Part shown: piece by piece, positions 25,836 through 34,419 of the stretch
Numbering within the stretch: the first letter of the stretch is position 1
Layout: every line of letters starts with the position of its first letter
From: an uncultured Bacteroides sp.
GTDB taxonomy: Bacteria > Bacteroidota > Bacteroidia > Bacteroidales > Bacteroidaceae
Length of the DNA stretch: 64,000 nt
Reading direction: 5' to 3'
Assembly: GCA_949289345.1 (NCBI GenBank)
Contig: CASENS010000067.1
Location: 1 to 64,000 of the forward strand
The notes under the pieces: generated by a model
The model's input: the letters and a program-made list of their open reading frames with translations, nothing else
What the model was told of the DNA's origin: nothing
Databases searched by the model: none
Made by a program: the position numbers and the translations under genes

Positions 25836-27209
25836 ATGGAACAGCTTGGAAAAATACTCATCGTCGATGATAACGAAGACGTGCTCTTCGCCCTCAACCT
25901 CTTGCTGGAGCCGTATGCGGAAAAGGTGAAGGTCACCACCACGCCCGACCGCATCGAACACTTCATGACCAACTTCCGCCCCGACCTTGTCCTGCTGGAC
26001 ATGAACTTCAGCCGGGACGCCATCAGCGGACAGGAAGGATTCGACTGCCTCAAACAAATATTGCGTATCGACCCGCAAGCCGTGGTTATCTTCATGACCG
26101 CCTACTCGGACACGGACAAAGCCGTGCGGGCCATCAAGGCCGGAGCTACGGACTTTGTCCCCAAGCCATGGGAAAAAGAGAAGCTGCTCGCCACTTTGTC
26201 CTCCGGCATGAAACTGCGCCGGTCGCGATGTGAAGTATCCCTCCTGCGCGAACAAGTGGAAGTGCTGAGTGACGCCACGGAAGAACCCGTCATCGGTCAG
26301 TCTCCCGCCATGCTTCAGGTGCTGGACACCGTGGAGAAACTGAGCGACACGGATGCCAATATCCTCATCTTGGGTGAAAACGGCACCGGAAAGGACGTCT
26401 TCGCCCGCCTGCTCTACCGCCATTCGCCCCGCTATGGACGTCCCTTTGTCACCATCGACCTGGGCAGTATCCCCGAACAACTCTTTGAGAGCGAGCTCTT
26501 CGGGTACGAACGCGGAGCCTTTACCGATGCCCGCAAAGCCAAAGCCGGACGCATGGAGATAGCTACCGGAGGCACGCTGTTCCTCGACGAGATAGGCAAC
26601 CTCTCCCTGCCCATGCAGGCCAAACTGCTCACCGCCATCGAGAAACGGCAAATTACCCGCCTGGGAAGCACACAGACTACCCCCATCGACGTGCGCCTTA
26701 TCTGTGCCACCAACGCCGACATCCGCCACATGGTGACCGAAGGACACTTCCGGCAAGACCTGCTCTACCGCATCAACACCATCGAACTGCACATACCTCC
26801 CTTGCGTGAACGGGGGAACGACATTCTGCTTTTGAGCGAACACTTCCTGCAACGCTACGCCCGTAAGTATCAAAAGGAAATAAAGGGATTGACGCGCGAA
26901 GCCAAAAACAAACTTTTGAAATATCCGTGGCCGGGCAATGTGCGCGAACTTCAGCATACCCTCGAACGGGCCGTTATCCTCAGCCCTAACGGAGCCTCAC
27001 TTCATCCCGAAAACTTCGTCTTTCCTTCCTCTTCCTCTCCTACCGCGGCACGGAAAGAAGAGACGGAAACGCTTAACTTGGAACAGATTGAACGGCAAAC
27101 CGTAGAGCGTGCCCTGCGGCTGGCCGGCGGAAACATGAGCCGTGCCGCCGAATATCTGGGTATCACCCGCTATGCCCTCTATCGCAAACTGGAAAAGCTT
27201 GGCTTATGA
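25836..27209 (+). CDS. Sigma-54-dependent response regulator, NtrC family
   Basis: 457 residues in three domains: a receiver (1-120, phosphoacceptor Asp55 in LVLLDMN), an AAA+ domain (Walker A GENGTGKD, the sigma-54 contact loop GAFTDA, Walker B GGTLFLDEIGNL) and a C-terminal Fis-type HTH (AAEYLGITRYALYRKLEKLGL). GAFTDA is a known variant of GAFTGA. It overlaps the kinase gene by four bases (ATGA). Together with the sigma-54 promoter in the divergent gap, the context says it activates the TolC-HlyD-permease operon. Confidence 0.93.
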   Translation: MEQLGKILIVDDNEDVLFALNLLLEPYAEKVKVTTTPDRIEHFMTNFRPDLVLLDMNFSRDAISGQEGFDCLKQILRIDPQAVVIFMTAYSDTDKAVRAIKAGATDFVPKPWEKEKLLATLSSGMKLRRSRCEVSLLREQVEVLSDATEEPVIGQSPAMLQVLDTVEKLSDTDANILILGENGTGKDVFARLLYRHSPRYGRPFVTIDLGSIPEQLFESELFGYERGAFTDARKAKAGRMEIATGGTLFLDEIGNLSLPMQAKLLTAIEKRQITRLGSTQTTPIDVRLICATNADIRHMVTEGHFRQDLLYRINTIELHIPPLRERGNDILLLSEHFLQRYARKYQKEIKGLTREAKNKLLKYPWPGNVRELQHTLERAVILSPNGASLHPENFVFPSSSSPTAARKEETETLNLEQIERQTVERALRLAGGNMSRAAEYLGITRYALYRKLEKLGL

Positions 27210-28174
27210 GACGTTATTCCTTCATCGTGACCCTGCATATCCTTGGCATTGCCCTGGCGGGAGCTTCCATCCTCTTGCTGGCGCATTCACGTTTATGGTT
27301 CAGCGCACTGATGGCGTTACTCCTGCTCATTGCCTTAGGGGCTAACCTCTATCGCATGCAGATGATCCAGATACGCATGATGCGTCACCTGGCCGAAAGC
27401 CTGCGCCTGGACGACACTTCCCTGTCTTTCCGTTCCCCCTATCGCAACCGGACCATGGAACAGATGGTGGACGAACTCAGCGAATCCATGCGCGCTTTCC
27501 GCACCCGCCTCGTAGAGCGGCACGAGATGGACGCCTGGCAAAAGCTCATACGGGTGCTGACGCACGAAATCATGAACTCCATCACTCCCATCATTTCCCT
27601 CTCTGAAACGTTAAGCGATCGAGAAGTCACCGAGAAGAATTACAACGTCATGCGCCAAGGCTTGCTGACCATCCACCGCCGTAGCAAAGGCCTGCTGGAG
27701 TTTGTGGAGAATTACCGGAAGCTAACCCGCCTGCCCGCCCCCGTGCGCCGTCCCGTATCGCTCCGCGAATTGCTATATGACATGCGCAAGCTCTATCCCG
27801 AACCCTCTATACATATTAATATACCCACCGAAGACCGTACCTTACAGATAGACCGTGCGCAAATAGAACAAGTATTGATCAACCTGTTGAAAAATGCCCG
27901 CGAAGCCTGCGCCCGCATGGAGAGTCCGGAAATACGGGTAGATGTGCTTCCTTCCTCGCCCTGGCAATGCCTGCTCTGCGTGACGGACAACGGGGAAGGC
28001 ATCCTGCCCGAAGTACAAGATAAAATCTTTGTCCCCTTCTTCACCACCAAGTCATCCGGTTCCGGTATCGGGCTGAGTCTGTGCAAACAGATTATGAACC
28101 GACACGGAGGCAACATCACCGTCAGTTCCACACCCGGAAAAGGCACCCGTTTCACCTTGATGTTCCATACATAA
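27206..28174 (+). CDS. Sensor histidine kinase (NtrY-like)
   Basis: 322 residues: two N-terminal transmembrane segments (about 5-25 and 30-48) with almost no periplasmic loop, a short linker, the H-box RVLTHEIMNSITPI with the phosphorylated His, and a HATPase domain with N-box INLLKNAREAC, DNGEGI and GSGIGLSL. The tiny sensor region suggests it detects a membrane or intracellular signal. It partners with the overlapping upstream regulator. Confidence 0.92.
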   Translation: MRRYSFIVTLHILGIALAGASILLLAHSRLWFSALMALLLLIALGANLYRMQMIQIRMMRHLAESLRLDDTSLSFRSPYRNRTMEQMVDELSESMRAFRTRLVERHEMDAWQKLIRVLTHEIMNSITPIISLSETLSDREVTEKNYNVMRQGLLTIHRRSKGLLEFVENYRKLTRLPAPVRRPVSLRELLYDMRKLYPEPSIHINIPTEDRTLQIDRAQIEQVLINLLKNAREACARMESPEIRVDVLPSSPWQCLLCVTDNGEGILPEVQDKIFVPFFTTKSSGSGIGLSLCKQIMNRHGGNITVSSTPGKGTRFTLMFHT

Positions 28175-28250
28175 AAAAGGGAACCATCTTCCCAGACAGT
28201 TCCCTACTTCTCTGTTTTTGTTAACCTTAAATCTAATACTATGAAAAACA
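28173..28250 (-). ncRNA. Candidate small RNA of about 75 nt
   Basis: A minus-strand unit bounded by a good promoter (GTTG at plus 28284-28287, 20 bases, TAAATTTG at plus 28256-28263) and a terminator. In the terminator AGGGAAC pairs with GTTCCCT (plus 28178-28184 with 28199-28205), followed by a T-run (plus 28173-28177). Predicted start is about 28249. The 3' end overlaps the stop codon of the kinase gene in antisense. The layout recalls the promoter-linked Bacteroidales-1 RNA class, a name I give from memory. On the plus strand the same hairpin may stop the kinase transcript. Confidence 0.55.
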
Positions 28251-28255
28251 CGTGG

Positions 28256-28287
28256 CAAATTTATATGTTTTCTTCCTAACAAGCAAC
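28256..28287 (-). promoter_or_regulatory. Promoter of the candidate small RNA
   Basis: -7 TAAATTTG (plus 28256-28263) exact; -33 GTTG (plus 28284-28287) one base off TTTG; spacing 20. It faces away from the transporter gene at 28468. Confidence 0.55.
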
Positions 28288-28411
28288 CCTTTCCGACCTA
28301 AAACCTATTTCATATAACATGATTTAATATTGCAACCACCCTCATAATGCATTATAAACAACATTTATAAAGAACAAACAGGAAATGTTTTCATTATCAC
28401 ATTTAATTTTT

Positions 28412-28443
28412 CTTGCAAAGGTTCATATTAATTCGTATGTTTG
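28412..28443 (+). promoter_or_regulatory. Promoter of the CNNM-type transporter gene
   Basis: CTTG at 28412-28415, 20 bases, TATGTTTG at 28436-28443. The ATG at 28468 leaves a leader of about 18 bases and rules out the in-frame TTG at 28441. Confidence 0.6.
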
Positions 28444-28467
28444 CACGCAAATCATCTAAAACACTTT

Positions 28468-29787
28468 ATGGAATTTATAATTATCCTACTACTCTTAATT
28501 CTCAACGGAATTTTTGCCATGTACGAAATCGCGCTGGTATCATCCAGCAAAGCACGACTGGAAACACTTGTAAATAAAGGCAACAAACGGGCCAAAGGCG
28601 TACTGACCCAACTCGAAGAACCTGAAAAATTTCTTAGCACCATCCAGATAGGCATCACATTGATAGGCATCGTGTCCGGTGCATACGGAGGAGCAAACAT
28701 TGCGGATAACCTGGTGCCATTATTCAACCTTATTCCCGGTGCGGAGCCTTATGCTGCCAATCTGGCTATGATAACCACCGTAGCCATCATCACGTACTTA
28801 AGCCTTATCATCGGCGAGTTGGTTCCCAAGACTATCGCCATGAGCGATCCTGAAAAATGGGCCACGCGCTTCAGTCCCTTTATGATAGTGCTAAGCAAAA
28901 TATCATACCCCTTTGTCTGCCTCCTCAGTGCCTCTACACGGCTTGTCAACAGGCTGATGGGCACGGCAAACAGCGAGGAACGCCAGATAACACAAGATGA
29001 AATCAAAATGATTTTACACCAGAGTTCCGAACAAGGCGTCATTGACAAAGAAGAGACGGAAATGCTCAAAGATGTATTCCGCTTCTCGGACAAACGTGCC
29101 AATGACCTAATGACTTATCGCCGCGACATAGTTGTGCTACACCCTGACGATACCCCTGAACAGGTGTTGCAAACCATTCGCGAACAACACTTCAGCAAAT
29201 ATCTGTTAGTAGAGAAAGGCATGGATGAAATCATAGGTGTGGTATCAGTAAAAGACATCATTCTGATGATGGGCAACACCGACCAGCACTTCGACCTACG
29301 CAGCATAGCCCGACCGGCTCAGTTTATCCCCGAAAGCCTTTACGCCAAGAAAGTACTGGAAATATTCAAGAAAAACAAGAACAAGTTTGGCGTAGTAGTA
29401 GACGAATATGGCAACACGCAAGGCATTATCACCTTGCACGACTTGACAGAAAGCATTTTCGGCGACATCCTGGAAGAGAACGAAACAGAAGAAGAGGACA
29501 TTGTAACCCGGCAGGACGGTTCACTGCTGGTAGAAGCCTCGATGAACATAGACGACTTCATGGAAGCAATGGGAATTCTGGACTACGAAGACTTAAAGGA
29601 AGAAGATTTCACCACGCTCTCAGGTTTGGCCATGTTCTTAGTAGGCCGTGTGCCAAAGGCAGGTGACACCTTTACTTACAAGAACCTCCACTTTGAAATT
29701 GTAGACATGGACCGTGGGCGTGTAGACAAACTGCTTGTCATAAAGGATAAAGAAGAAGAGGAAGAAGAGACTGACAAGGACGAATAA
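28468..29787 (+). CDS. CNNM/CorC-family transporter with CBS domains
   Basis: 439 residues: a DUF21/CNNM membrane domain with about four hydrophobic segments (IIILLLLILNGIFAMYEIALVSSS at the start, then VAIITYLSLIIGELVPKTIA), a pair of CBS domains (about 205-325, including VVDEYGNTQGIITLHDL) and a C-terminal CorC_HlyC domain (about 345-430). Older annotation calls these hemolysins. Characterised relatives handle Mg2+ or Co2+ and are gated through the CBS pair. The acidic tail EEEEEETDKDE is typical. ATG at 28468 is used because of the promoter. Confidence 0.9.
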   Translation: MEFIIILLLLILNGIFAMYEIALVSSSKARLETLVNKGNKRAKGVLTQLEEPEKFLSTIQIGITLIGIVSGAYGGANIADNLVPLFNLIPGAEPYAANLAMITTVAIITYLSLIIGELVPKTIAMSDPEKWATRFSPFMIVLSKISYPFVCLLSASTRLVNRLMGTANSEERQITQDEIKMILHQSSEQGVIDKEETEMLKDVFRFSDKRANDLMTYRRDIVVLHPDDTPEQVLQTIREQHFSKYLLVEKGMDEIIGVVSVKDIILMMGNTDQHFDLRSIARPAQFIPESLYAKKVLEIFKKNKNKFGVVVDEYGNTQGIITLHDLTESIFGDILEENETEEEDIVTRQDGSLLVEASMNIDDFMEAMGILDYEDLKEEDFTTLSGLAMFLVGRVPKAGDTFTYKNLHFEIVDMDRGRVDKLLVIKDKEEEEEETDKDE

Positions 29788-29807
29788 ACTTGATGAGGGA
29801 ATGCCCC

Positions 29808-29902
29808 GGAAACCCGGTTACAAAAGTATCCAAGAACAAATAGCGAAGTATTGTTGGATAAACGACAAAGTATCCAATGATACTTGGCTAAGTGACCAAT
29901 GT
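29808..29902 (+). repeat. Dispersed repeat D, copy 2 (22-base period)
   Basis: Begins near CCGGAAACCCGGTTAC; AAGTAT recurs at 29824, 29846 and 29868 (period 22). It is closely similar to the copy at 11387-11488, and again lies between convergent genes, before a terminator. Confidence 0.8.
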
Positions 29903-29979
29903 GCATTTCCCAATTACTGATAACCGCTTATTCCAGGCTTCCGTCTTGCCACAGTCTGTTGTGAACAGAGGAGCAACAA

Positions 29980-30029
29980 AAATTCCCGAAAAGTTCCGTC
30001 ATTTAGCTTCATGAACTTTTCGGGAATTT
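29980..30029. terminator. Bidirectional terminator
   Basis: A perfect 17-base stem (29980-29996 with 30013-30029; core CCCGAAAAGTTC with GAACTTTTCGGG) flanked by A-run and T-rich sequence. It serves the convergent transporter and OmpH-like genes. Confidence 0.8.
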
Positions 30030-30066
30030 CTATATATACTAGTATGAGCAACAACTTTCTTGCCTA

Positions 30067-30663
30067 TTACTTCTTGGCCGAATAGCGGGCGTTAAGTCCT
30101 TCCAAGATTTCCTGCGTGATGTTGTAAATGCTGTCGGCATACAACAGGTTGTCAAATCCCGTATTGCTGATAATCAAGCTATAGCCTTTGGACTTGTTGT
30201 ATTCCTTCAAGAAGGAATTGATGGAGTCACGCAACTGCAGGCTGTTCTTTTCATTCTCGCTCATGAGTTCCTGCTGCAGTTTGTTGCTCAAGTTCTGCAG
30301 GTCTTGCTCCAGATTGACAATGCGGTTGTACTCCTGCTGGGCACGTTCTTGCGACAAGTAGGCGTTGTTCTGATACTTCGTCTGGAACTCACGCTTCTGC
30401 TTGTCCAGCTCCGTGGCTTTCTGATTCAGCGTCAGTCTGACATTCTCGCTTTTCTTCACCATCGCCTCGTTCAAGTCGATGCAGAAGTTATATTTCGCCA
30501 AGAGCGTATCAATCTCAACGTATGCAATCTTCATGTCCGCCAAGCCGCCTTGTACCGGCGTGTTGCTTGCCGACGGCTGTCCGGAATTACCGGCACACTG
30601 AGAGAACGTTACGGCGAAAGCAACAGCTGCCAGACCGTTCACGAGATAATTCAGTTTCTTCAT
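30067..30663 (-). CDS. OmpH/Skp-like lipoprotein
   Basis: 198 residues with a signal sequence and a cysteine at position 23 (SQCAG) likely to be lipidated, a Gly/Ser-rich linker, then the OmpH start MKIAYVEIDTLLAKYNF. A long coiled coil (about 65-160, rich in Gln, Lys and Glu) and a closing beta-rich part (YSLIISNTGFDNLLYAD) complete the Skp fold. Skp-type proteins are periplasmic chaperones for outer-membrane proteins. A lipid-anchored form could hold such a chaperone near the membrane. Confidence 0.85.
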   Translation of the reverse strand: MKKLNYLVNGLAAVAFAVTFSQCAGNSGQPSASNTPVQGGLADMKIAYVEIDTLLAKYNFCIDLNEAMVKKSENVRLTLNQKATELDKQKREFQTKYQNNAYLSQERAQQEYNRIVNLEQDLQNLSNKLQQELMSENEKNSLQLRDSINSFLKEYNKSKGYSLIISNTGFDNLLYADSIYNITQEILEGLNARYSAKK

Positions 30664-30700
30664 AATCTGCGTTCTTATTTTATTTACTTTTATTAGTTAG

Positions 30701-30922
30701 TCATTCCAAACTCTTTTCCAGCTCTTCGATGGAGAAACGACGTTTGTGCCGCGCCTCCCTGTCCTGCGACTGTATGCAACCGACACCCTTGCGACGCAGA
30801 GCCGCATTGCCACTGACATGCGTGTTGGGGAACTTTCCACCCTTTACGAAAAAGACCTTCACGCCCAGTAAAAGGATACAAATAGCAACTATTAACAAAG
30901 TTATCAATACAGTCTCGAGCAT
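30701..30922 (-). CDS. Small conserved membrane protein
   Basis: 73 residues: an N-terminal transmembrane helix (VLITLLIVAICILLLGVKVFF), then KGGKFPNTHVSGNAALRRKGVGCIQSQDREAR and a charged tail. The FPNTH...GN...RRKG..C.QS block is a pattern I have seen in short membrane proteins of Bacteroidetes; function is not known. A -7 element lies 20 bases upstream. It precedes the OmpH-like gene, 37 bases away, and may be co-transcribed with it. Confidence 0.75.
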   Translation of the reverse strand: MLETVLITLLIVAICILLLGVKVFFVKGGKFPNTHVSGNAALRRKGVGCIQSQDREARHKRRFSIEELEKSLE

Positions 30923-30942
30923 TTCCGTTAATTTTGTGGGTG

Positions 30943-30950
30943 CAAAGATA
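30943..30950 (-). promoter_or_regulatory. -7 promoter element
   Basis: The minus strand reads TATCTTTG, an exact match, 20 bases before the start of the small membrane protein gene. No clear -33. Confidence 0.45.
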
Positions 30951-31061
30951 GGGCTTTGGCGGGACTAAGCCACCTTTTTTACCTTAAAAAAAGAAGGAAG
31001 GAACGCCAAAGCGTCAGTTATTTAACCATATTTAGCACAACTTCTTAATTTCAGAAACAGA

Positions 31062-32522
31062 ATGGAAAAGAAAGACTTGAAACCCGTCGGTGTATTCCGG
31101 TATTTTGAAGAAATATGCCAAGTACCCCGCCCCTCGAAACATGAGGAGAAGATAGTGGCTTTCCTGAAAAATTTCGGGGAGAAGCACGGATTGGAAACAA
31201 AAGTGGACGATGCAGGCAATGTGCTGATGCGCAAACCGGCTACTCCGGGCATGGAAGACCGCAAGACAGTGGTGCTGCAATCACACGTAGACATGGTGTG
31301 CGAGAAGAATAACAACGTGGCACACGATTTCATGAAAGACCCCATCGAAACCTTTATAGAGGGTGAATGGCTTCGCGCCAAAGGCACGACACTGGGAGCG
31401 GACAACGGCATCGGAGTAGCTACCGAACTGGCCATCTTGACTGATGAGACAGTGGAACACGGACCGATAGAGTGTCTTTTTACCATTGATGAAGAGACTG
31501 GATTGACCGGTGCTTTTGCTTTGAAAGAGGGATTCATCAGCGGAGACATCCTGCTTAACCTCGACTCAGAGGACGAAGGCGAGTTGTTCATCGGCTGTGC
31601 GGGAGGCGTGGATACCGTGGCGGAGTTTCCTTACCAAGAGGTCGCTACACCGGAAGGCCATTTCTGTTGCCGCGTGCAAGTAAAAGGATTGAAGGGCGGA
31701 CATTCGGGTGGTGACATCCACTTAGGCCGGGCCAATGCCAACAAATTGCTGACACGCTTCCTGAGCCAATGCGCCGAGAAATATGATTTATACCTTTGCC
31801 AGATAGACGGAGGCAACCTGCGCAACGCCATTCCCCGCGAAGCACATGCCGTTATTGCCATCCCCGAAACGGACAAACACGCCTTGCGCACGGACCTGAA
31901 CGTTTTTGCCGCCGAGGCGCAAGACGAATACCATGTAACCGACCCCGACATGGAACTGGTGCTGGAGTCTGAGCCTTTCCAACCGAAAGCCATCGACCGC
32001 GACACCACCCGACGCTTGTTGCAGGCGCTTTACGCTTGTCCGCACGGAGTCTATGCCATGAGCCAGGACATCCCCGGACTGGTGGAGACTTCTACCAATC
32101 TGGCCTCTATCAAGATGCGACCCGGCAACATTATCCGCATTGAAACCAGCCAGCGCAGCTCTACGGCATCATCCAAGCAGGACATTGCCCACATGGTACG
32201 CACCGTATTCCGCATGGCGGGTGCCATAGTGACCTTTGGCGAAGGCTATCCGGGCTGGAAGCCCAATACTCACTCTGAGATTCTGGAAGTGGCCACCGAG
32301 TCTTACCGTCGTCTGTTCGGCACTGAAGCCAAGGTGAAAGCCATCCATGCCGGATTGGAGTGCGGCCTGTTCCTCGACAAATATCCTTCATTAGACATGC
32401 TATCCTTTGGACCCACCCTACAGGGAGTCCACTCGCCCGATGAACGTATGCTGATACCGTCCGTGCAACGCTTCTGGGATCACTTGGTGGATATACTGAA
32501 ACATACACCTGCCAAAAAGTAA
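31062..32522 (+). CDS. pepD: Aminoacyl-histidine dipeptidase (M20)
   Basis: A cytoplasmic dinuclear zinc peptidase cleaving Xaa-His and related dipeptides. 486 residues fit PepD. Metal-site motifs: LQSHVDMVCEKNN (His and catalytic Asp), GADNGIGVA (bridging Asp), DEETGLTGA (Glu pair) and LNLDSEDEGELFIGCAGG. The lid/dimerisation domain begins near VKGLKGGHSGGDIHLGRANA. It is followed, one base later, by a TTG in the next gene's frame and, 22 bases later, by that gene's ATG, so the two may be co-transcribed. Confidence 0.93.
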   Translation: MEKKDLKPVGVFRYFEEICQVPRPSKHEEKIVAFLKNFGEKHGLETKVDDAGNVLMRKPATPGMEDRKTVVLQSHVDMVCEKNNNVAHDFMKDPIETFIEGEWLRAKGTTLGADNGIGVATELAILTDETVEHGPIECLFTIDEETGLTGAFALKEGFISGDILLNLDSEDEGELFIGCAGGVDTVAEFPYQEVATPEGHFCCRVQVKGLKGGHSGGDIHLGRANANKLLTRFLSQCAEKYDLYLCQIDGGNLRNAIPREAHAVIAIPETDKHALRTDLNVFAAEAQDEYHVTDPDMELVLESEPFQPKAIDRDTTRRLLQALYACPHGVYAMSQDIPGLVETSTNLASIKMRPGNIIRIETSQRSSTASSKQDIAHMVRTVFRMAGAIVTFGEGYPGWKPNTHSEILEVATESYRRLFGTEAKVKAIHAGLECGLFLDKYPSLDMLSFGPTLQGVHSPDERMLIPSVQRFWDHLVDILKHTPAKK

Positions 32523-32544
32523 GTTGAAAAAGAAATATATATAT

Positions 32545-33630
32545 ATGAGAATGATGCGAAGTATAAGTCTGCCCGATGCCTTTGCAAGGCATTTAGCCTG
32601 CCTTTGCTTCGCATTGTCCGTGTCTTTGCAAAGCGTTCAAGCGCAACAGGCAGACACGCTCGCTTTCCGTGTCGCCAGCTACAACGTGGAAAATCTTTTC
32701 GACACCCGACACGACTCGTTGAAGGACGATTACGAATTTCTACCTGCATCCACCCGCCATTGGAATTACTCCAAATACAGGGAAAAGCTAAATGCCTTGG
32801 CGCGCTCCATTACCGCCATCGGCCAATGGACACCGCCTGCGCTTGTGGCATTATGTGAAGTAGAAAACGACAGTGTGTTGAGAGACCTCACACGCTATTC
32901 CCTGTTGCGTGAAGCGGATTATCGTTACATCGTCACCCAATCACCGGACGAGCGGGGCATTGATGTGGCATTACTTTACCAGCGTCATCTTTTCAAGCCT
33001 TTGAGCCATCAGAGCATCCGCATCACACCTCCCGACCGGAAGTCGCGGCACACACGTGACATTCTTCATATCTGCGGCCTGCTGCTGAACGGAGACACCT
33101 TGGACGTGCTCATTGCACATTTCCCTTCCCGGCGGGGAGGAGCTAAAGCAAGCGAGCCTTATCGCCTGCACGTGGCACGAGTCTTAAAACAAATGTGTGA
33201 TAGCCTTATCAGTCACCGGAAGCTCCCCCAATTCCTGCTCATGGGCGACTTCAACGCCCCTCCTGCAAGCAAAGCCGTGCGGGAAATATTGCAAGCACAA
33301 GCTCCCTCGCCGGAAGAAGCGCCTGCCCCCGACCGTTTTTACCATCTCCTTGCACGCAGGGCAGAGGAACAACGTGCTTATGGCAGTTACAAATATCAAG
33401 GTCATTGGGAACTGATAGACCACCTTATTGTATCGGGCAACCTGCTCCGACCCGCTAACGGGCTATATACTTGCGAGGCGCAGGCTAATGTATTCACCGC
33501 CCCCTTTCTGCTGGAACCAGACAGGAAATATGGAGGCATGCAACCTTTCCGCACTTACATCGGCCCCCGTTATAATGGAGGAGTCAGCGACCATTTGCCG
33601 GTCGTGGCGGAATTTGAACTGATTTATTAA
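32545..33630 (+). CDS. Secreted endonuclease/exonuclease/phosphatase family protein
   Basis: 361 residues with a signal peptide (ending near VQAQQ) and an EEP fold: VASYNVENLFD (metal-binding Asn/Glu region), LVALCEVEND (catalytic Glu), VLIAHFPSRRGG, LLMGDFNAPP (Asp/Asn) and the closing GGVSDHLPVVAEF (catalytic His). The ATG at 32545 gives a clean signal peptide, so I prefer it to the TTG at 32524. Family members are nucleases or phosphodiesterases; an extracytoplasmic nuclease or phosphatase is likely. Confidence 0.87.
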   Translation: MRMMRSISLPDAFARHLACLCFALSVSLQSVQAQQADTLAFRVASYNVENLFDTRHDSLKDDYEFLPASTRHWNYSKYREKLNALARSITAIGQWTPPALVALCEVENDSVLRDLTRYSLLREADYRYIVTQSPDERGIDVALLYQRHLFKPLSHQSIRITPPDRKSRHTRDILHICGLLLNGDTLDVLIAHFPSRRGGAKASEPYRLHVARVLKQMCDSLISHRKLPQFLLMGDFNAPPASKAVREILQAQAPSPEEAPAPDRFYHLLARRAEEQRAYGSYKYQGHWELIDHLIVSGNLLRPANGLYTCEAQANVFTAPFLLEPDRKYGGMQPFRTYIGPRYNGGVSDHLPVVAEFELIY

Positions 33631-33747
33631 TAATTATGAGCAATATCGACAATAGCCTCTCCAATAATCTTTATAGAATTCTTTTTAATATTCAGCTGTA
33701 CCTGAAACAGTTACGATTACGACACGTCGAACTTCTGAAAATGTAAT

Positions 33748-34416
33748 TTAGAAAAAAGAATAAACGAGCAATCCCACTACCGTCAGACATCCGACACCCA
33801 CAGGTACCCACACATCCAATAGACGCTTCGGCCTACGATACTTACATATCCAACGGAACAATCCGTAGCACAGGCCCGCTCCCGCCAGTCCAAGCAATGC
33901 CCCAGCCAACAAATCACCCGGATAGTGCACGCCAAGGTAAGCCCGCGAATAGCATGTCAACAACGCCCATAGCATGATGAAGTATGTCAGCGCCTGGTTG
34001 CGAAAAAGAAAATAGATGAAGAATGCCAACCCAAACGTATTGGCGGCATGACACGAAGGAAAGCCATAACGTCCGCCCCGATAGCCGTTTACAATGTGCA
34101 CCCACTCAGAAAGCGGATTTTCCAAATTAGCGGGACGTAGGCGACATACCTCAGGACGAATAACCGAAGCGCCTATTTGGTCGGCAAAGACGACGGTGAG
34201 CGCAATAGCCACAGCACACCCTAAAGCCATCCGCCAGTTCAGATTTCGGAAAATGAGATATACTAAAGAGACATAAAGCGGAACCCACACCCACTTCCCA
34301 CTGAAAACGTACATGAAGTTGTCAAAATAATCATTATGCATCCCGTTAATAAAGAGCAACATGTCCGCATCCAGTTCGTTGAGCGCATGTAATAGTTCGG
34401 TTATAAAATCCATCAT
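33748..34416 (-). CDS. PAP2-family phosphatase
   Basis: 222-residue membrane protein with about five to six TMs. The three PAP2 motifs are present in altered form: CRLRP (motif 1), PSCHAANT (PSCH for the usual PSGH) and SRAYLGVHYPGDLLAG. Such enzymes dephosphorylate lipid phosphates, for example undecaprenyl pyrophosphate or lipid A. It lies three bases after the LTA-synthase-like gene and is likely in its operon, so a role in envelope lipid or phosphoglycan metabolism fits. Confidence 0.88.
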   Translation of the reverse strand: MMDFITELLHALNELDADMLLFINGMHNDYFDNFMYVFSGKWVWVPLYVSLVYLIFRNLNWRMALGCAVAIALTVVFADQIGASVIRPEVCRLRPANLENPLSEWVHIVNGYRGGRYGFPSCHAANTFGLAFFIYFLFRNQALTYFIMLWALLTCYSRAYLGVHYPGDLLAGALLGLAGAGLCYGLFRWICKYRRPKRLLDVWVPVGVGCLTVVGLLVYSFF

Positions 34417-34419
34417 AAA

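Noticed and set aside
25437-26957. 506-codon minus-strand frame opposite the toxin and regulator genes
   Set aside because: Both genes on the plus strand have clear domains and overlaps; the antisense frame is a by-product of their codon use.
28241-28279. 12-codon leader peptide starting MKNTWQ
   Set aside because: It lies antisense to the better supported small RNA and overlaps its promoter; there is no plus-strand promoter or downstream attenuator linked to it.
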